NCBI GenBank assembly: GCA_036658435.1 | Contig: JAVXEO010000044.1 | Coordinates: forward strand, 1-20,505 | Source: DIGJ01 sp036658435 | Lineage (GTDB): Bacteria; Bacillota; Clostridia; Lachnospirales; Lachnospiraceae | DNA: 20,505 bases | Direction: 5' to 3' | Shown: positions 7,371-15,533 of the stretch, piece by piece | How the letters are laid out: each line of letters begins with the position of its first letter | How positions within the stretch are numbered: the first letter of the stretch is position 1 | The notes under the pieces: generated by a model | Database searches by the model: none | Seen by the model: only the letters and a program-made list of their open reading frames with translations | What the model was told of the DNA's origin: nothing | Program-made: the position numbers and the translations under genes

Positions 7371-8231
7371 ATGAAAAAAAAGATGGCCGTTCTGGGATTG
7401 ATTTTAGTAACCATTATCTGGGGTGGTGGTTTTGCTGCCAGTGACATTGCGTTGAAGAGTTTAACCCCTTTTCAAATTATGACAATACGTTTTTTTCTGG
7501 CAACCGTAATTTTAGGAGGTATTTCTCTCCCCCAGATGAAGAACATAAAAAAAGAGGAGATAAGAGCGGGAATACTTATGGGAGTTGCTTTGTTTGCTGG
7601 ATTTGCTCTGCAAATTATAGGGCTTCAATATACAACCCCTTCCAAAAATGCTTTTTTAACAGCCACCAATGTAGTCATGGTTCCCTTTATTGCCTTTTTA
7701 TTTTATAAAAAAATGGTTGGATGGAATGGCATAATAGGTGCGGTTATGGCCATAATAGGAGTTGGGGTTTTATCCCTGGAGCAGGGATTTTCCCTGGGAC
7801 TTGGGGACGCCTTAACATTAGCAGGTGCCGTTGGCTTTGCCTTTCAAATTTTTTTAACGGGAGAATTTGCGGGAAAATATAGAGTCCTGGTTTTAAATTC
7901 CATACAGATGGGAACGGCTTTATTTTTATCCCTTCTTTTTCTTGGAGTTACCGGACAGGTGCAGGTACAGGCAACTCCTTCCGGGTGGGTGAGTGTCTTA
8001 TATTTAGGAATCGTAAGTACGTCAATTACCTATCTTCTTCAGACCAATTGCCAGAAGTATGTGGATGAAACAAAAGCAGCCATTATTCTTTCCATGGAAT
8101 CGGTATTCGGTACTTTATTTTCTGTGATTCTACTTCATGAAAGCATTACAATACGTATGGTAGCCGGCTGCGTTATCATATTGGCAGCGGTATTTTTGTC
8201 CAATGCGCCCAGAACTGCCACAGAGGAGTGA
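7371..8231 (+). CDS. EamA/DMT-family transporter
   Basis: This 286-aa integral membrane protein has about ten predicted transmembrane helices in two EamA repeats of about 135 residues each. The N-terminal stretch LVTIIWGGGFAASDIALK and the second-half motif STSITYLLQTNCQKYV (around 220) followed by SMESVFGTLFSVILLHE are typical of drug/metabolite transporters. Such proteins usually export amino acids, purine derivatives or other small metabolites by proton exchange; the substrate cannot be read from sequence. It lies between the xanthine dehydrogenase-type gene and the nucleoside-uptake operon. Export or import of a purine product is a reasonable but unproven guess. The ATG at 7371 lies 9 nt after AAAGGAG. 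It has a hairpin before it and a terminator after it, so it may be transcribed by read-through from xdh. Confidence 0.85.
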   Translation: MKKKMAVLGLILVTIIWGGGFAASDIALKSLTPFQIMTIRFFLATVILGGISLPQMKNIKKEEIRAGILMGVALFAGFALQIIGLQYTTPSKNAFLTATNVVMVPFIAFLFYKKMVGWNGIIGAVMAIIGVGVLSLEQGFSLGLGDALTLAGAVGFAFQIFLTGEFAGKYRVLVLNSIQMGTALFLSLLFLGVTGQVQVQATPSGWVSVLYLGIVSTSITYLLQTNCQKYVDETKAAIILSMESVFGTLFSVILLHESITIRMVAGCVIILAAVFLSNAPRTATEE

Positions 8232-8258
8232 CTTGTTTCCCCTAAGTTTATGAATCTT

Positions 8259-8293
8259 AAAAACTCTTACCTATTTGTGTAAGAGTTTTTTTT
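8259..8293 (+). terminator. Rho-independent terminator after the EamA gene
   Basis: AAAACTCTTAC (8260-8270) pairs with GTAAGAGTTTT (8279-8289) around an 8-nt loop, and the T run continues to 8293. It closes the selenium/EamA region and separates it from the GntR operon. Confidence 0.9.
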
Positions 8294-8374
8294 GGAAACA
8301 ACTGGTATTACAAGTGGTATTGTTTAATATGTACAGAAAACATAAAGAAATAGAAAAAAAACATACAAAATGTA

Positions 8375-8405
8375 TTGACAAGTTTTTAAAATGGTGTATT
8401 ATAAT
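8375..8405 (+). promoter_or_regulatory. Promoter of the gntR-led operon
   Basis: A consensus TTGACA (8375-8380) is followed by overlapping -10 choices: TATTAT (8397-8402, 16-nt spacer) or TATAAT (8400-8405, 19-nt spacer). It lies about 65 nt before the regulator start, and the operator dyad at 8411-8434 starts just downstream. No other convincing promoter is seen in the ten genes that follow. Confidence 0.65.
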
Positions 8406-8410
8406 ACTTA

Positions 8411-8434
8411 ACTGGTCATAACAACATAACCAGT
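8411..8434. promoter_or_regulatory. Candidate GntR/HutC operator
   Basis: ACTGGTCAT and ATAACCAGT are 9-bp arms with one mismatch, separated by AACAAC. The perfect outer half-sites are ACTGGT/ACCAGT. The site covers the expected transcription start, where a bound repressor would block the polymerase. ACTGGT-type half-sites are known for some HutC-subfamily regulators such as DasR/NagR, though those have shorter spacing. Confidence 0.55.
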
Positions 8435-8438
8435 GAGA

Positions 8439-8452
8439 TCGTTGGCCAACGA
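8439..8452. promoter_or_regulatory. 14-bp perfect palindrome in the gntR leader
   Basis: TCGTTGGCCAACGA reads the same on both strands. It directly precedes the GGAG ribosome site (8454-8457). It could be a second operator, or in RNA a 5-bp stem with a GGCC loop beside the ribosome site. Confidence 0.4.
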
Positions 8453-8468
8453 GAGGAGATGTATTTTT

Positions 8469-9203
8469 ATGACAGAAGAAAGATTGCCTAAGTACTACAT
8501 TGTAAAAAGAAAACTAGTTGAGAGAATCGAGGCAGAAGAATTTTCTGAGGGAGAGCCCATAGTAAGCGAAAGAGAATTAATGGAAGAATATCAGGTAAGT
8601 CGAATTACCATTCGTAAAGCAATTGATGAACTGGTAAATGAAGGATACCTCTACCGCATTCAAGGAAAAGGAACTTACGTAAAGAATGAAGAAGAAAGCC
8701 AGGACTTATTTTCCATTAAAAGTTGTACCGAAGATGTAAAAAAACTTGGGAAGAACCCTTCCAAAAAAACAATAGTAGCAAGGGTCATTGAAGCAAACAA
8801 TAAAAGAGCAAAGCAACTGCACTTATCCATAGGAGATAAACTTTTTCAACTGGGACGCGTTACTTATGCGGATGAGGAACCATTAAATTATACCATCACA
8901 TATTTACCGGTAAAATTATTTCCGGGAATCGAAAAATATAATTTAGAAAAAGAATCTTTATATGAAATCCTGAACAAGAAATATGGAGTAAAACTTGTAA
9001 AAGCAAGAAGAACCGTGGAAGCGGTTTTGGCAGAGGAGGAAATAGCAGAATATTTAGACATTAGTACGAATATGCCGGTGATACTTTTTGGCTGTATAAC
9101 CTATGGATTGGTAAATGGAAAAGAGATTCCGGTGGAATACTTTAAATGTTATTACCGCACGGATCATTACAAATTCTATATTGATCAAGTAAATTTATGG
9201 TAG
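8469..9203 (+). CDS. GntR-family (HutC/UTRA) transcriptional regulator
   Basis: This is a 244-aa regulator. Residues 8-72 form the GntR winged helix (SERELMEEYQVSRITIRKAI followed by YLYRIQGKGTYV). Residues about 90-240 form the UTRA effector domain, the fold in which HutC-type regulators bind sugars, amino sugars or other small ligands. I chose ATG 8469, 11 nt after GGAG; the longer frame from GTG 8433 would run through the operator dyad and palindrome and has no ribosome site. It is the first gene of the transport and catabolic operon, 39 bp before the lipoprotein gene, and the dyad at 8411-8434 suggests autorepression relieved by a pathway ligand. The ligand is unknown; the neighbours suggest a nucleoside or phosphorylated sugar. 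Confidence 0.9.
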   Translation: MTEERLPKYYIVKRKLVERIEAEEFSEGEPIVSERELMEEYQVSRITIRKAIDELVNEGYLYRIQGKGTYVKNEEESQDLFSIKSCTEDVKKLGKNPSKKTIVARVIEANNKRAKQLHLSIGDKLFQLGRVTYADEEPLNYTITYLPVKLFPGIEKYNLEKESLYEILNKKYGVKLVKARRTVEAVLAEEEIAEYLDISTNMPVILFGCITYGLVNGKEIPVEYFKCYYRTDHYKFYIDQVNLW

Positions 9204-9242
9204 AAACCTAATGTATTTTCTTAAAAAATGGAGGATAAAGAG

Positions 9243-10424
9243 ATGAAAAAGAACAGAATGAGATGGATGAGCTTATTAGTAACGATAGTAATGGTGCTTT
9301 CTTTAGTGGGCTGTGGAAATAGCGGCGACGGTAAGGATGCAAAGGTAAAGATTGCAATTGTATGTTCCTCAGCCGGTCAAAATGATAATGGTTACAATCA
9401 ATCCGCTGTAGTAGGAGCGAAGAAGATAGCTGAAGAGTTAGATGCGGAATACAAAGTAGTAGAACCTACCAACGGGGTTCCGGCAGCATTAGAAACCCTT
9501 GCCAACGATGGATATAATGTTATTTTTAACTTAGAGTATGATTTTGAAGCTTTAATTACTGGGGTAGGCGGTTCAAAACCCATTGCAGAACTCTATCCGG
9601 ATGTAACCTTTGTGGTATTCAACGATAATCCAAACCAGGATGAAGCCGGTAATGCCATTCATAAAAACGTGATTTCTGTACTTTTTGATGTTCATGAGGC
9701 ATCTTATGTTGCAGGTGCACTAAGTGTACAGGTAAATGAAAATGCAGAGGTATTGTTTGGAAATGAAAATTACAAATTTACACCGGCGGATCAAGGTGGA
9801 AGAGCCATTGGATTTATCGGTGGTACGAACTCCAATGGAATTACCGTATTTTCCTATGGATTTGTTCAGGGCATCAATCATGCAGCCAAAGACCTTGGTG
9901 TAAACTACGACTATTATGCAAAATATGATGCAGGATTTGCAGACCCTGCAACGGGAAGTACCGTAGCCGGTACGTATTACAATCAAGGCGCAAATATTGT
10001 ATATGCCGTAGCAGGCAGCGTTGGGGATGGCAGTGCATCCAAAGCAAAAGAAGAAGGAAAATTAGCCATTCATGTAGATGCCAATAAAGATGAGCAGCAG
10101 CCGGGATATATTTTAACCAGTGTAATTAAGAATACAGAAGTTCCCGTTTATGATATTACAAAAGCCGTTGCAGAAGGAAAAATTGCAGAAAAAGGAAACC
10201 TGTTATCGTTTTCCTTAGCATCCGGAGCAACTTCGATTACGGATTTATCAACCATTAGTGCATCCATTCAAAAAAACGACAAAGCAGTGGCAAAGTGGGA
10301 TGAGATTAAAACCTATATAGGGGATATTGAAAAGCAGATCGCAGATGGAACCGTTGCCGTAGTCAATGCTCAGGAAGGCGAGACCTTTGATCCGGCATCT
10401 TGTCCAAACGTTATTATAAAATAA
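9243..10424 (+). CDS. BMP-family substrate-binding lipoprotein of a nucleoside-type ABC transporter
   Basis: This 393-aa lipoprotein starts at ATG 9243, 7 nt after GGAGGA. The upstream in-frame ATG at 9228 overlaps that ribosome site and is unlikely. The signal peptide is MKKNRMRWMSLLVTIVMVLS with lipobox LVGC, so Cys24 is lipidated and the protein is anchored outside the membrane. The mature part has the BMP/PnrA/Med fold: IAIVCSSAGQNDNGYNQSA near the start, FIGGTNSNGITVFSYGFVQG in the middle, and IVYAVAGSVGDG before the C-terminal lobe. Characterised BMP proteins bind purine or pyrimidine nucleosides, and the ATPase and permeases that follow have the NupOPQ arrangement. A modified nucleoside or riboside is equally possible. 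It lies between gntR and a strong hairpin that may raise its expression over the membrane genes. Confidence 0.92.
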   Translation: MKKNRMRWMSLLVTIVMVLSLVGCGNSGDGKDAKVKIAIVCSSAGQNDNGYNQSAVVGAKKIAEELDAEYKVVEPTNGVPAALETLANDGYNVIFNLEYDFEALITGVGGSKPIAELYPDVTFVVFNDNPNQDEAGNAIHKNVISVLFDVHEASYVAGALSVQVNENAEVLFGNENYKFTPADQGGRAIGFIGGTNSNGITVFSYGFVQGINHAAKDLGVNYDYYAKYDAGFADPATGSTVAGTYYNQGANIVYAVAGSVGDGSASKAKEEGKLAIHVDANKDEQQPGYILTSVIKNTEVPVYDITKAVAEGKIAEKGNLLSFSLASGATSITDLSTISASIQKNDKAVAKWDEIKTYIGDIEKQIADGTVAVVNAQEGETFDPASCPNVIIK

Positions 10425-10446
10425 CTGAAATCAAAGGGAAAGTTTT

Positions 10447-10476
10447 TCGAGCCCGTATGAAAACATACGGGCTCGA
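10447..10476 (+). other. Intercistronic 13-bp hairpin between lipoprotein and ATPase genes
   Basis: TCGAGCCCGTATG (10447-10459) pairs perfectly with 10464-10476 around an AAAA loop. No T tract follows, so it is not a classic terminator. It resembles hairpins that stabilise the 3' end of binding-protein mRNA or limit read-through, giving more binding protein than ATPase. Confidence 0.7.
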
Positions 10477-10500
10477 CATTCAAAGAAGGGAATTGAATCT

Positions 10501-12045
10501 ATGAATATGATACAAACGATAGATTTAACAAAAAAATTCGGGGATTTTACAGCAAATGAAAAGATTAATATATGCGTAGAAAAGCAGGAAATCAAATGTA
10601 TCGTAGGAGAAAATGGAGCCGGAAAATCGACATTGATGAATATGCTTTATGGACTGCTCCAGCCAACCCAGGGTAAGATATTAATTCGAGGGGAAGAGGT
10701 AAGCCTTCAAAGCCCAGTAGATGCCATAAAAAAAGGAATTGGAATGGTACATCAACATTTTAAATTAGTGCCAAGCCTAACGGTATATGAAAACATCTTA
10801 TTGGGAGCGGAAATCACAAAAAAAGGAAAATCCCTCATTATTGATAAAAAAGAAGAAGTAAAGAGGGTACAAAAAATTATTGAAGAATACCATTTTGAGT
10901 TAAACCCATTGGATAAGATTGAAGATATTTCCGTTGGGGGACGCCAGAGAGTGGAAATTTTAAAAATGCTTTACCGTAATGTAGATATTTTGATTTTGGA
11001 TGAACCAACAGCGGTGCTAACGCCTCAAGAAGTGGATGAACTTATGGTGAATCTAAAGGAATTAAAGAAACAGGGAAAGACAATTATTGTGATTACCCAT
11101 AAACTACGCGAGGTTATGGAACTCAGTGATAGTATTACGGTGATCAAACAAGGGAAAGTGGTTGGGAACGTAAAGACAAAGGATACCAATGAAAAAGAGC
11201 TTGCCCAGATGATGGTAGGCAGAGATGTGGTACTAACGGTATCCAATGAGAAGGTAAATTATAGCGAAAAGAAAACGATTTATGAATTTAATCATGTAAG
11301 TACCATTAATGATTATGGAAAAGAAGTGGTAAAAGATGTAACCTTCCGTGTGGGAAAAGGTGAAATTCTGGGAATTGCCGGTGTAGAAGGAAATGGACAG
11401 TCGGAACTGGTTAAACTAATTACCGGATTAATGGAAAGTACACAGGGAAATATGATTTTTGACGGAAAAGATGTAACCAACTGGTGGCCAAAGGCGCTGC
11501 GACGGGAAGGAATGGGAATTATACCGGAAGACCGATACGCTCAGGGCTTGTGCAAGGATATGACCATTGCTGAAAACTGCATTGCCGGTTATCACGGATC
11601 CAAAGAAGTATGCAAAAAAGGATTTTTTGACTCCAAAGCAATCTGCAAAAAAAGAGACCGCTTTATAGAAGAGTTTGATGTTCGAGTGGGAAATTTGGAG
11701 GGAAATATATCCTGTTTATCCGGCGGAAATGCGCAAAAAATAATTGTTGCCAGGGAACTTTCGGCAAAGCCAAAACTTTTGATTGCCTGCCAGCCAACGA
11801 GAGGTGTTGATATCGGTTCCATCGAATTTATTCACCGTCAATTAATCGAATATAAAAACAAAGGATATGCAATCATATTGGTTTCTAGTGAATTAACGGA
11901 GATTATGAGTCTTTCTGACCGGGTAATCGTTATGTACAAAGGAGAATTATCCGGAGAAATTGATCCAAAAGCAGTCAGTACCATGCGAATTGGACTTTTA
12001 ATGGCAGGAATTCAGGATAAGGAGGAGACGGCAGATGAAAAATAA
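10501..12045 (+). CDS. Nucleoside/sugar-type ABC transporter ATPase with two ABC domains
   Basis: This 514-aa cytoplasmic ATPase carries two tandem ABC cassettes. Domain 1 has Walker A GENGAGKS (36-43), Q-loop Gln85, signature SVGGRQR (144-150), Walker B ILILDEP (163-169) and His200. Domain 2 has a degenerate Walker A GVEGNGQS (294-301, no lysine), signature LSGGNAQ (406-412) and LLIACQP (426-432), where the catalytic glutamate is Gln. This asymmetric pattern is normal for the RbsA/NupO/YufO class. It powers uptake together with the lipoprotein and the two permeases. ATG 10501 follows GAAGGG. Its end overlaps the first permease by 11 bp. Homologues are sometimes mislabelled 'heme' transporters; the BMP partner argues for nucleosides. 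Confidence 0.95.
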   Translation: MNMIQTIDLTKKFGDFTANEKINICVEKQEIKCIVGENGAGKSTLMNMLYGLLQPTQGKILIRGEEVSLQSPVDAIKKGIGMVHQHFKLVPSLTVYENILLGAEITKKGKSLIIDKKEEVKRVQKIIEEYHFELNPLDKIEDISVGGRQRVEILKMLYRNVDILILDEPTAVLTPQEVDELMVNLKELKKQGKTIIVITHKLREVMELSDSITVIKQGKVVGNVKTKDTNEKELAQMMVGRDVVLTVSNEKVNYSEKKTIYEFNHVSTINDYGKEVVKDVTFRVGKGEILGIAGVEGNGQSELVKLITGLMESTQGNMIFDGKDVTNWWPKALRREGMGIIPEDRYAQGLCKDMTIAENCIAGYHGSKEVCKKGFFDSKAICKKRDRFIEEFDVRVGNLEGNISCLSGGNAQKIIVARELSAKPKLLIACQPTRGVDIGSIEFIHRQLIEYKNKGYAIILVSSELTEIMSLSDRVIVMYKGELSGEIDPKAVSTMRIGLLMAGIQDKEETADEK

Positions 12046-13093
12046 AAGAGAATCCATTATAAAACTAGTACTGAATTCTGTTTTACCGGTTCTGGCAGCA
12101 TTTTTAATCGGTGGAATTGCCATCTTGATGATTGGTGAAAACCCAATAGAAACCTATGCTGTTTTAATAGGAAAGTCTTTATTTACGGTAAATGGATTCT
12201 TAAATACCCTGCATTATGCCAGTCCTTTGATATTGACCGGTTTAGCCATAGCCATTACCTTTAAGGCCAATATTTATAATATGGGTGTAGAAGGACAGAT
12301 GCTTTTGGGAGGATTTTTTGCCGGCATTGTGGGAGCCTACCTTCCGGAAATGAATTCTTTGTTACACAAGTCTATCTGTATTTTAGTTGCTATGTTATGT
12401 GGTATGGCATTTGCACTGATTCCGGCATTACTAAAAGTAAAATGCAGAACCAATGAAATGGTAGTAACGTTGATGCTTAATTATGCATTAATAAAGACCT
12501 TAGAATTTTTATCAACCGGTGTATTCCGGGATTTTACTTCTGGATATGTTGCAACACCTACCATCCAAAACAGTGCCATGTTCTTTCGGTTTGGAAGGTC
12601 CCGCCTTACTTTTTTCTTTGTGATTGCTCTGGCAGTACTGGTAATTATGTACTTAGTAATGAAAAAATCAAAGCTTGGCTACGAGATCACGGCCATTGGC
12701 AAGAACCTGGAATTTGCGGAAGCAACCGGTATGAGTGTGGGAAGAAAAATTATAACCATAATGTTAATCAGTGGAGCTCTTTCCGGACTGGCAGGTGCCG
12801 GCTGGATGATGAGTGAGCAGTTTAAATATACACTGAGCTTTTCCGGAACCCCGGGACTTGGCTGGGATGGTATGTTGATTGCACTTCTTGGTGGACATTC
12901 ACCAATTGGAATTTTGGTTGCTGCTATTTTCTATGCTGCATTAAAATTAGGAAGTGATAACATCAATATGTACACCAACGTTCCCAAAGAAATTGTATCT
13001 TTAATCCAAGGATTGATTATTCTTTTCTTAGCCGTTAAATTTATTGGAGAACATACCAGTTTATTTAAATCAAAGAAGAAGGAGGAAGCATAA
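12035..13093 (+). CDS. ABC transporter permease, BPD_transp_2 family (NupP/YufP-like)
   Basis: This 352-aa membrane protein has about eight to ten hydrophobic helices. The family signature FKANIYNMGVEGQMLLGGFF lies near residues 75-95, and the second conserved block LGWDGMLIALLGGHSPIGI near 275-295. It forms half of the transmembrane channel with the next gene product. The start overlaps the ATPase gene by 11 bp and follows GGAGGAG. Its last base is the first base of the next ATG (TAATG), so translation is coupled. Confidence 0.93.
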   Translation: MKNKRESIIKLVLNSVLPVLAAFLIGGIAILMIGENPIETYAVLIGKSLFTVNGFLNTLHYASPLILTGLAIAITFKANIYNMGVEGQMLLGGFFAGIVGAYLPEMNSLLHKSICILVAMLCGMAFALIPALLKVKCRTNEMVVTLMLNYALIKTLEFLSTGVFRDFTSGYVATPTIQNSAMFFRFGRSRLTFFFVIALAVLVIMYLVMKKSKLGYEITAIGKNLEFAEATGMSVGRKIITIMLISGALSGLAGAGWMMSEQFKYTLSFSGTPGLGWDGMLIALLGGHSPIGILVAAIFYAALKLGSDNINMYTNVPKEIVSLIQGLIILFLAVKFIGEHTSLFKSKKKEEA

Positions 13094-14007
13094 TGGAATT
13101 AATAGGAAATATTCTTTATGACACGGTGTACCATAGCACGCCAATTATACTTTGCGTTTTAGGCGGTATGTTTGCATATAAGGCAAATGTACTGAATATC
13201 GCTTTGGAAGGAATGCTTTTAAACGGCGCATTTATGTCTACCTTAGTTATTTTTCTAACGGGAAGTATTCCTCTTGGCATAATTGCAGCGCTGGTAACAA
13301 CCTTACTCTTTGGTCTTATTTTTTCTGTTTTGGGGGTTACCTATAAAGGAAATGTAATTATAATCGGTTTAGCCATTAACTTAGTAGTTCCGGCAATTGC
13401 GGGATTTGTATTACAGCTTATGGGAACGGCAAACTTAATTTTGAGCCATATTAACATTGCTGGATTTAAGATAAACATTCCAATTATTGAGAAAATTCCA
13501 CTACTGGGCTCTCTTCTCAGCGGTCATCCGTTTATTACTTACTTAAGTTTTATTATGATAGCGCTACTGACTATTTTAATGTTTAAAACGAAGTTTGGCG
13601 TTTATGTACGTGTGGTAGGTGAAAATGAAGATGCTGCAAAATCTTTGGGAATTCGAACTGATTTTTATAAGTATGCGGCGGTTTTAATTGGTGCCCTTTG
13701 CTGTGCACTGGGTGGAATCAATTTATCGGTGGAAAGACTGGGACTATTTACAAATAATATGACAGCCGGTCGAGGATTTATTGCCATTGCAGCTATTTAC
13801 TGCGGGCAGGGAAAACCGATTCCATCGGTACTTTATGCACTGTTATTTGGAGTGGCAAGGTCGCTTTCCGTTAATTTAAGTGTTTATGCAGGACCGGCTG
13901 CCGGACTATTTGATACCATTCCGTATATCATTATGGTAACGGTTTTAGCAGTGGCTTCCGCATTCAAGTATAAAAACGTAAAAATTCGAGGATTTAAAGC
14001 AGAATAG
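13093..14007 (+). CDS. ABC transporter permease, BPD_transp_2 family (NupQ/YufQ-like)
   Basis: This 304-aa membrane protein is the second, shorter permease of the importer. The N-terminal part holds YKANVLNIALEGMLLNGAFM, the counterpart of the N-x-G-x-EGQ motif in its partner. A C-terminal block GRGFIAIAAIYCGQGKPIPS precedes the last helices. The order lipoprotein, double ATPase, long permease, short permease is that of BMP-type nucleoside importers. It shares one base with the preceding gene, and its stop codon touches the AGGAGG site of the hydrolase gene, so the catabolic genes continue the same message. Confidence 0.93.
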   Translation: MELIGNILYDTVYHSTPIILCVLGGMFAYKANVLNIALEGMLLNGAFMSTLVIFLTGSIPLGIIAALVTTLLFGLIFSVLGVTYKGNVIIIGLAINLVVPAIAGFVLQLMGTANLILSHINIAGFKINIPIIEKIPLLGSLLSGHPFITYLSFIMIALLTILMFKTKFGVYVRVVGENEDAAKSLGIRTDFYKYAAVLIGALCCALGGINLSVERLGLFTNNMTAGRGFIAIAAIYCGQGKPIPSVLYALLFGVARSLSVNLSVYAGPAAGLFDTIPYIIMVTVLAVASAFKYKNVKIRGFKAE

Positions 14008-14016
14008 GAGGCAGAT

Positions 14017-14580
14017 ATGAGTAAAACAGCATTGCTGATTGTAGACATGGTACGAGATTTTACAGATCCGGAAGGACTGGTATTTTATCCACAAAATAGA
14101 GAGATTCTCCCTAAGATTAAAGTCGTTTTAGATAAATGCAGGGAAAAAGAAGTATTAATTGTATTTTTACAACATTGCAATCGTAAGGGAAAGACAGATG
14201 GGAGAATTGCTTCTATGCGCCCCAATTGTATAGAAGGAACCTTTGGAATTGAAATTGATCCCATGCTGCCTGTTTTAAAAAGTGATTATGTCATTCAAAA
14301 AAGAAGATATAGTGGTTTTTTTGCAACGGATCTGGATTTGGTATTAAGAGAAAACGGTTGTGAAAATGTAATTGTTGTTGGGACAAAGACAAATTGCTGC
14401 ATTCGTGCAACGGTAACCGATGCGTTTTACTTAGACTACAATGCGTTTGTAGTCAGAGACTGTGTTGCAACGAACTCGGAAACTGTAAATAAAGTACATT
14501 TAGAAGACATTCATAAATATTTGGGACAGGTTATTTCCAGTGAAGAATTATTCGAAAAATTAGATTCAAAAGAACTTTAG
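14017..14580 (+). CDS. Isochorismatase-family cysteine hydrolase
   Basis: This 187-aa hydrolase has the isochorismatase/nicotinamidase fold. The likely triad is Asp10 (LLIVDMVRDF), Lys95 (VIQKRRYSGF) and Cys128 (GTKTNCCIRATVTDAF). Family members cut amide or carbamoyl bonds, as in nicotinamidase, ureidoacrylate hydrolase and N-carbamoylsarcosine amidase, or enol ethers. Metal ligands of nicotinamidases are not obvious: there is no clear DxHxxxH near residues 50-70, only LQHCNRKGK. A nicotinamidase role is therefore doubtful. It lies 9 bp after the permease gene and 10 bp before the PfkB kinase, each with a strong AGGAGG site. Context suggests it processes the base or a carbamoyl side group of the imported compound; the substrate is unknown. 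Confidence 0.85.
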   Translation: MSKTALLIVDMVRDFTDPEGLVFYPQNREILPKIKVVLDKCREKEVLIVFLQHCNRKGKTDGRIASMRPNCIEGTFGIEIDPMLPVLKSDYVIQKRRYSGFFATDLDLVLRENGCENVIVVGTKTNCCIRATVTDAFYLDYNAFVVRDCVATNSETVNKVHLEDIHKYLGQVISSEELFEKLDSKEL

Positions 14581-14590
14581 GAGGGCAGAT

Positions 14591-15532
14591 ATGGGATATG
14601 ATGTTTTAACAAGCGGTTATGCAAGTATGGATCATGTAATTAAAATTGCATCACCGGCTAGAATAGGATATACCTCTTTGGTAACGAATAAAAACAATGT
14701 GGATATCTTTTACGGAGGATGTTCTGTAAATATTGCCTATGCTCTTTGCAAACTTGGAATGAATGCAATGCCGGAGCTTCGAGTAGGAGCGGATTATGAA
14801 AAAAATGGATTTCAGGCATTTTTAGAAGAAGGTAAGGTGCCAATGGAAGGAATCACGGTATTGCCGGAGGAAAGCACGTCTACTTGCTACCTTCTTCAAG
14901 ACAATAATCACGATCATATTACCGTTTTTTACCCGGGTGCTATGGATGAAAAATATGCAGGCCCCCTTCCAGAAGAGCATTTTAAGGATACCAGACTAGG
15001 GGTCATTACAGTGGCATCCCAAAAGGATAATAAAGAGTTTTTTAAACAATGCAAAAAGCACCAGGTTCCCGTTGTATTTGGAATGAAAGATGACTTTGAT
15101 GCTTTTCCAAAAGACTTTTTGGAAGAACTGCTCCTGGAAAGCACAATTATTTTCACAAATGAAGTGGAACGCCAAATTATTGAAGAAATGTATGGGATGG
15201 AAGATATTACACAGTTTTTTCAAAAAGGAAGGGTTGAGCTTCTCATTACAACCTTAGGAAAAGATGGAAGTATCTGTTATGAACGGTGTAAAGATGGAAT
15301 CAAAGAGCACCAGGTAGGAATTTGTGCGGTGGAACAGGTAGTGGATGCAACCGGCTCCGGAGATGCTTATATTTCCGGATTTATATATGGGTATTTGAAA
15401 GGAAAAAGTGTGGAGGACTGCTGCAAGCTGGGAGCTTCTCTTTCCCACTTTGTTATTCAGAAAGAAGGATGTTGTACCAACATACCAACCAAAGAACAAT
15501 TAGAAAAAAAGGTAGAAGAATGGAGGATGTAA
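14591..15532 (+). CDS. PfkB-family (ribokinase-like) sugar or nucleoside kinase
   Basis: This 313-aa kinase has the PfkB N-terminal di-glycine motif GGCSVNIAYAL (42-52), NEVE (190-193, the NxxE motif for Mg-phosphate), TLGKDG (221-226) and the C-terminal signature DATGSGDAYISGF (252-264) with catalytic base Asp258. It transfers phosphate from ATP to a sugar or nucleoside hydroxyl. In a nucleoside operon it could be ribokinase-like, acting on free ribose, or a nucleoside kinase. With a phosphorylase next door the first product should be a sugar 1-phosphate, so a kinase adding a second phosphate or acting on a different intermediate is also possible. Its stop is two bases before the next start. 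Confidence 0.9.
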   Translation: MGYDVLTSGYASMDHVIKIASPARIGYTSLVTNKNNVDIFYGGCSVNIAYALCKLGMNAMPELRVGADYEKNGFQAFLEEGKVPMEGITVLPEESTSTCYLLQDNNHDHITVFYPGAMDEKYAGPLPEEHFKDTRLGVITVASQKDNKEFFKQCKKHQVPVVFGMKDDFDAFPKDFLEELLLESTIIFTNEVERQIIEEMYGMEDITQFFQKGRVELLITTLGKDGSICYERCKDGIKEHQVGICAVEQVVDATGSGDAYISGFIYGYLKGKSVEDCCKLGASLSHFVIQKEGCCTNIPTKEQLEKKVEEWRM

Positions 15533-15533
15533 A

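Noticed and set aside
8433..8468. N-terminal extension of the GntR regulator from GTG 8433
   Set aside because: The extension would be encoded by the operator and palindrome and has no ribosome site; ATG 8469 has a well-spaced GGAG.
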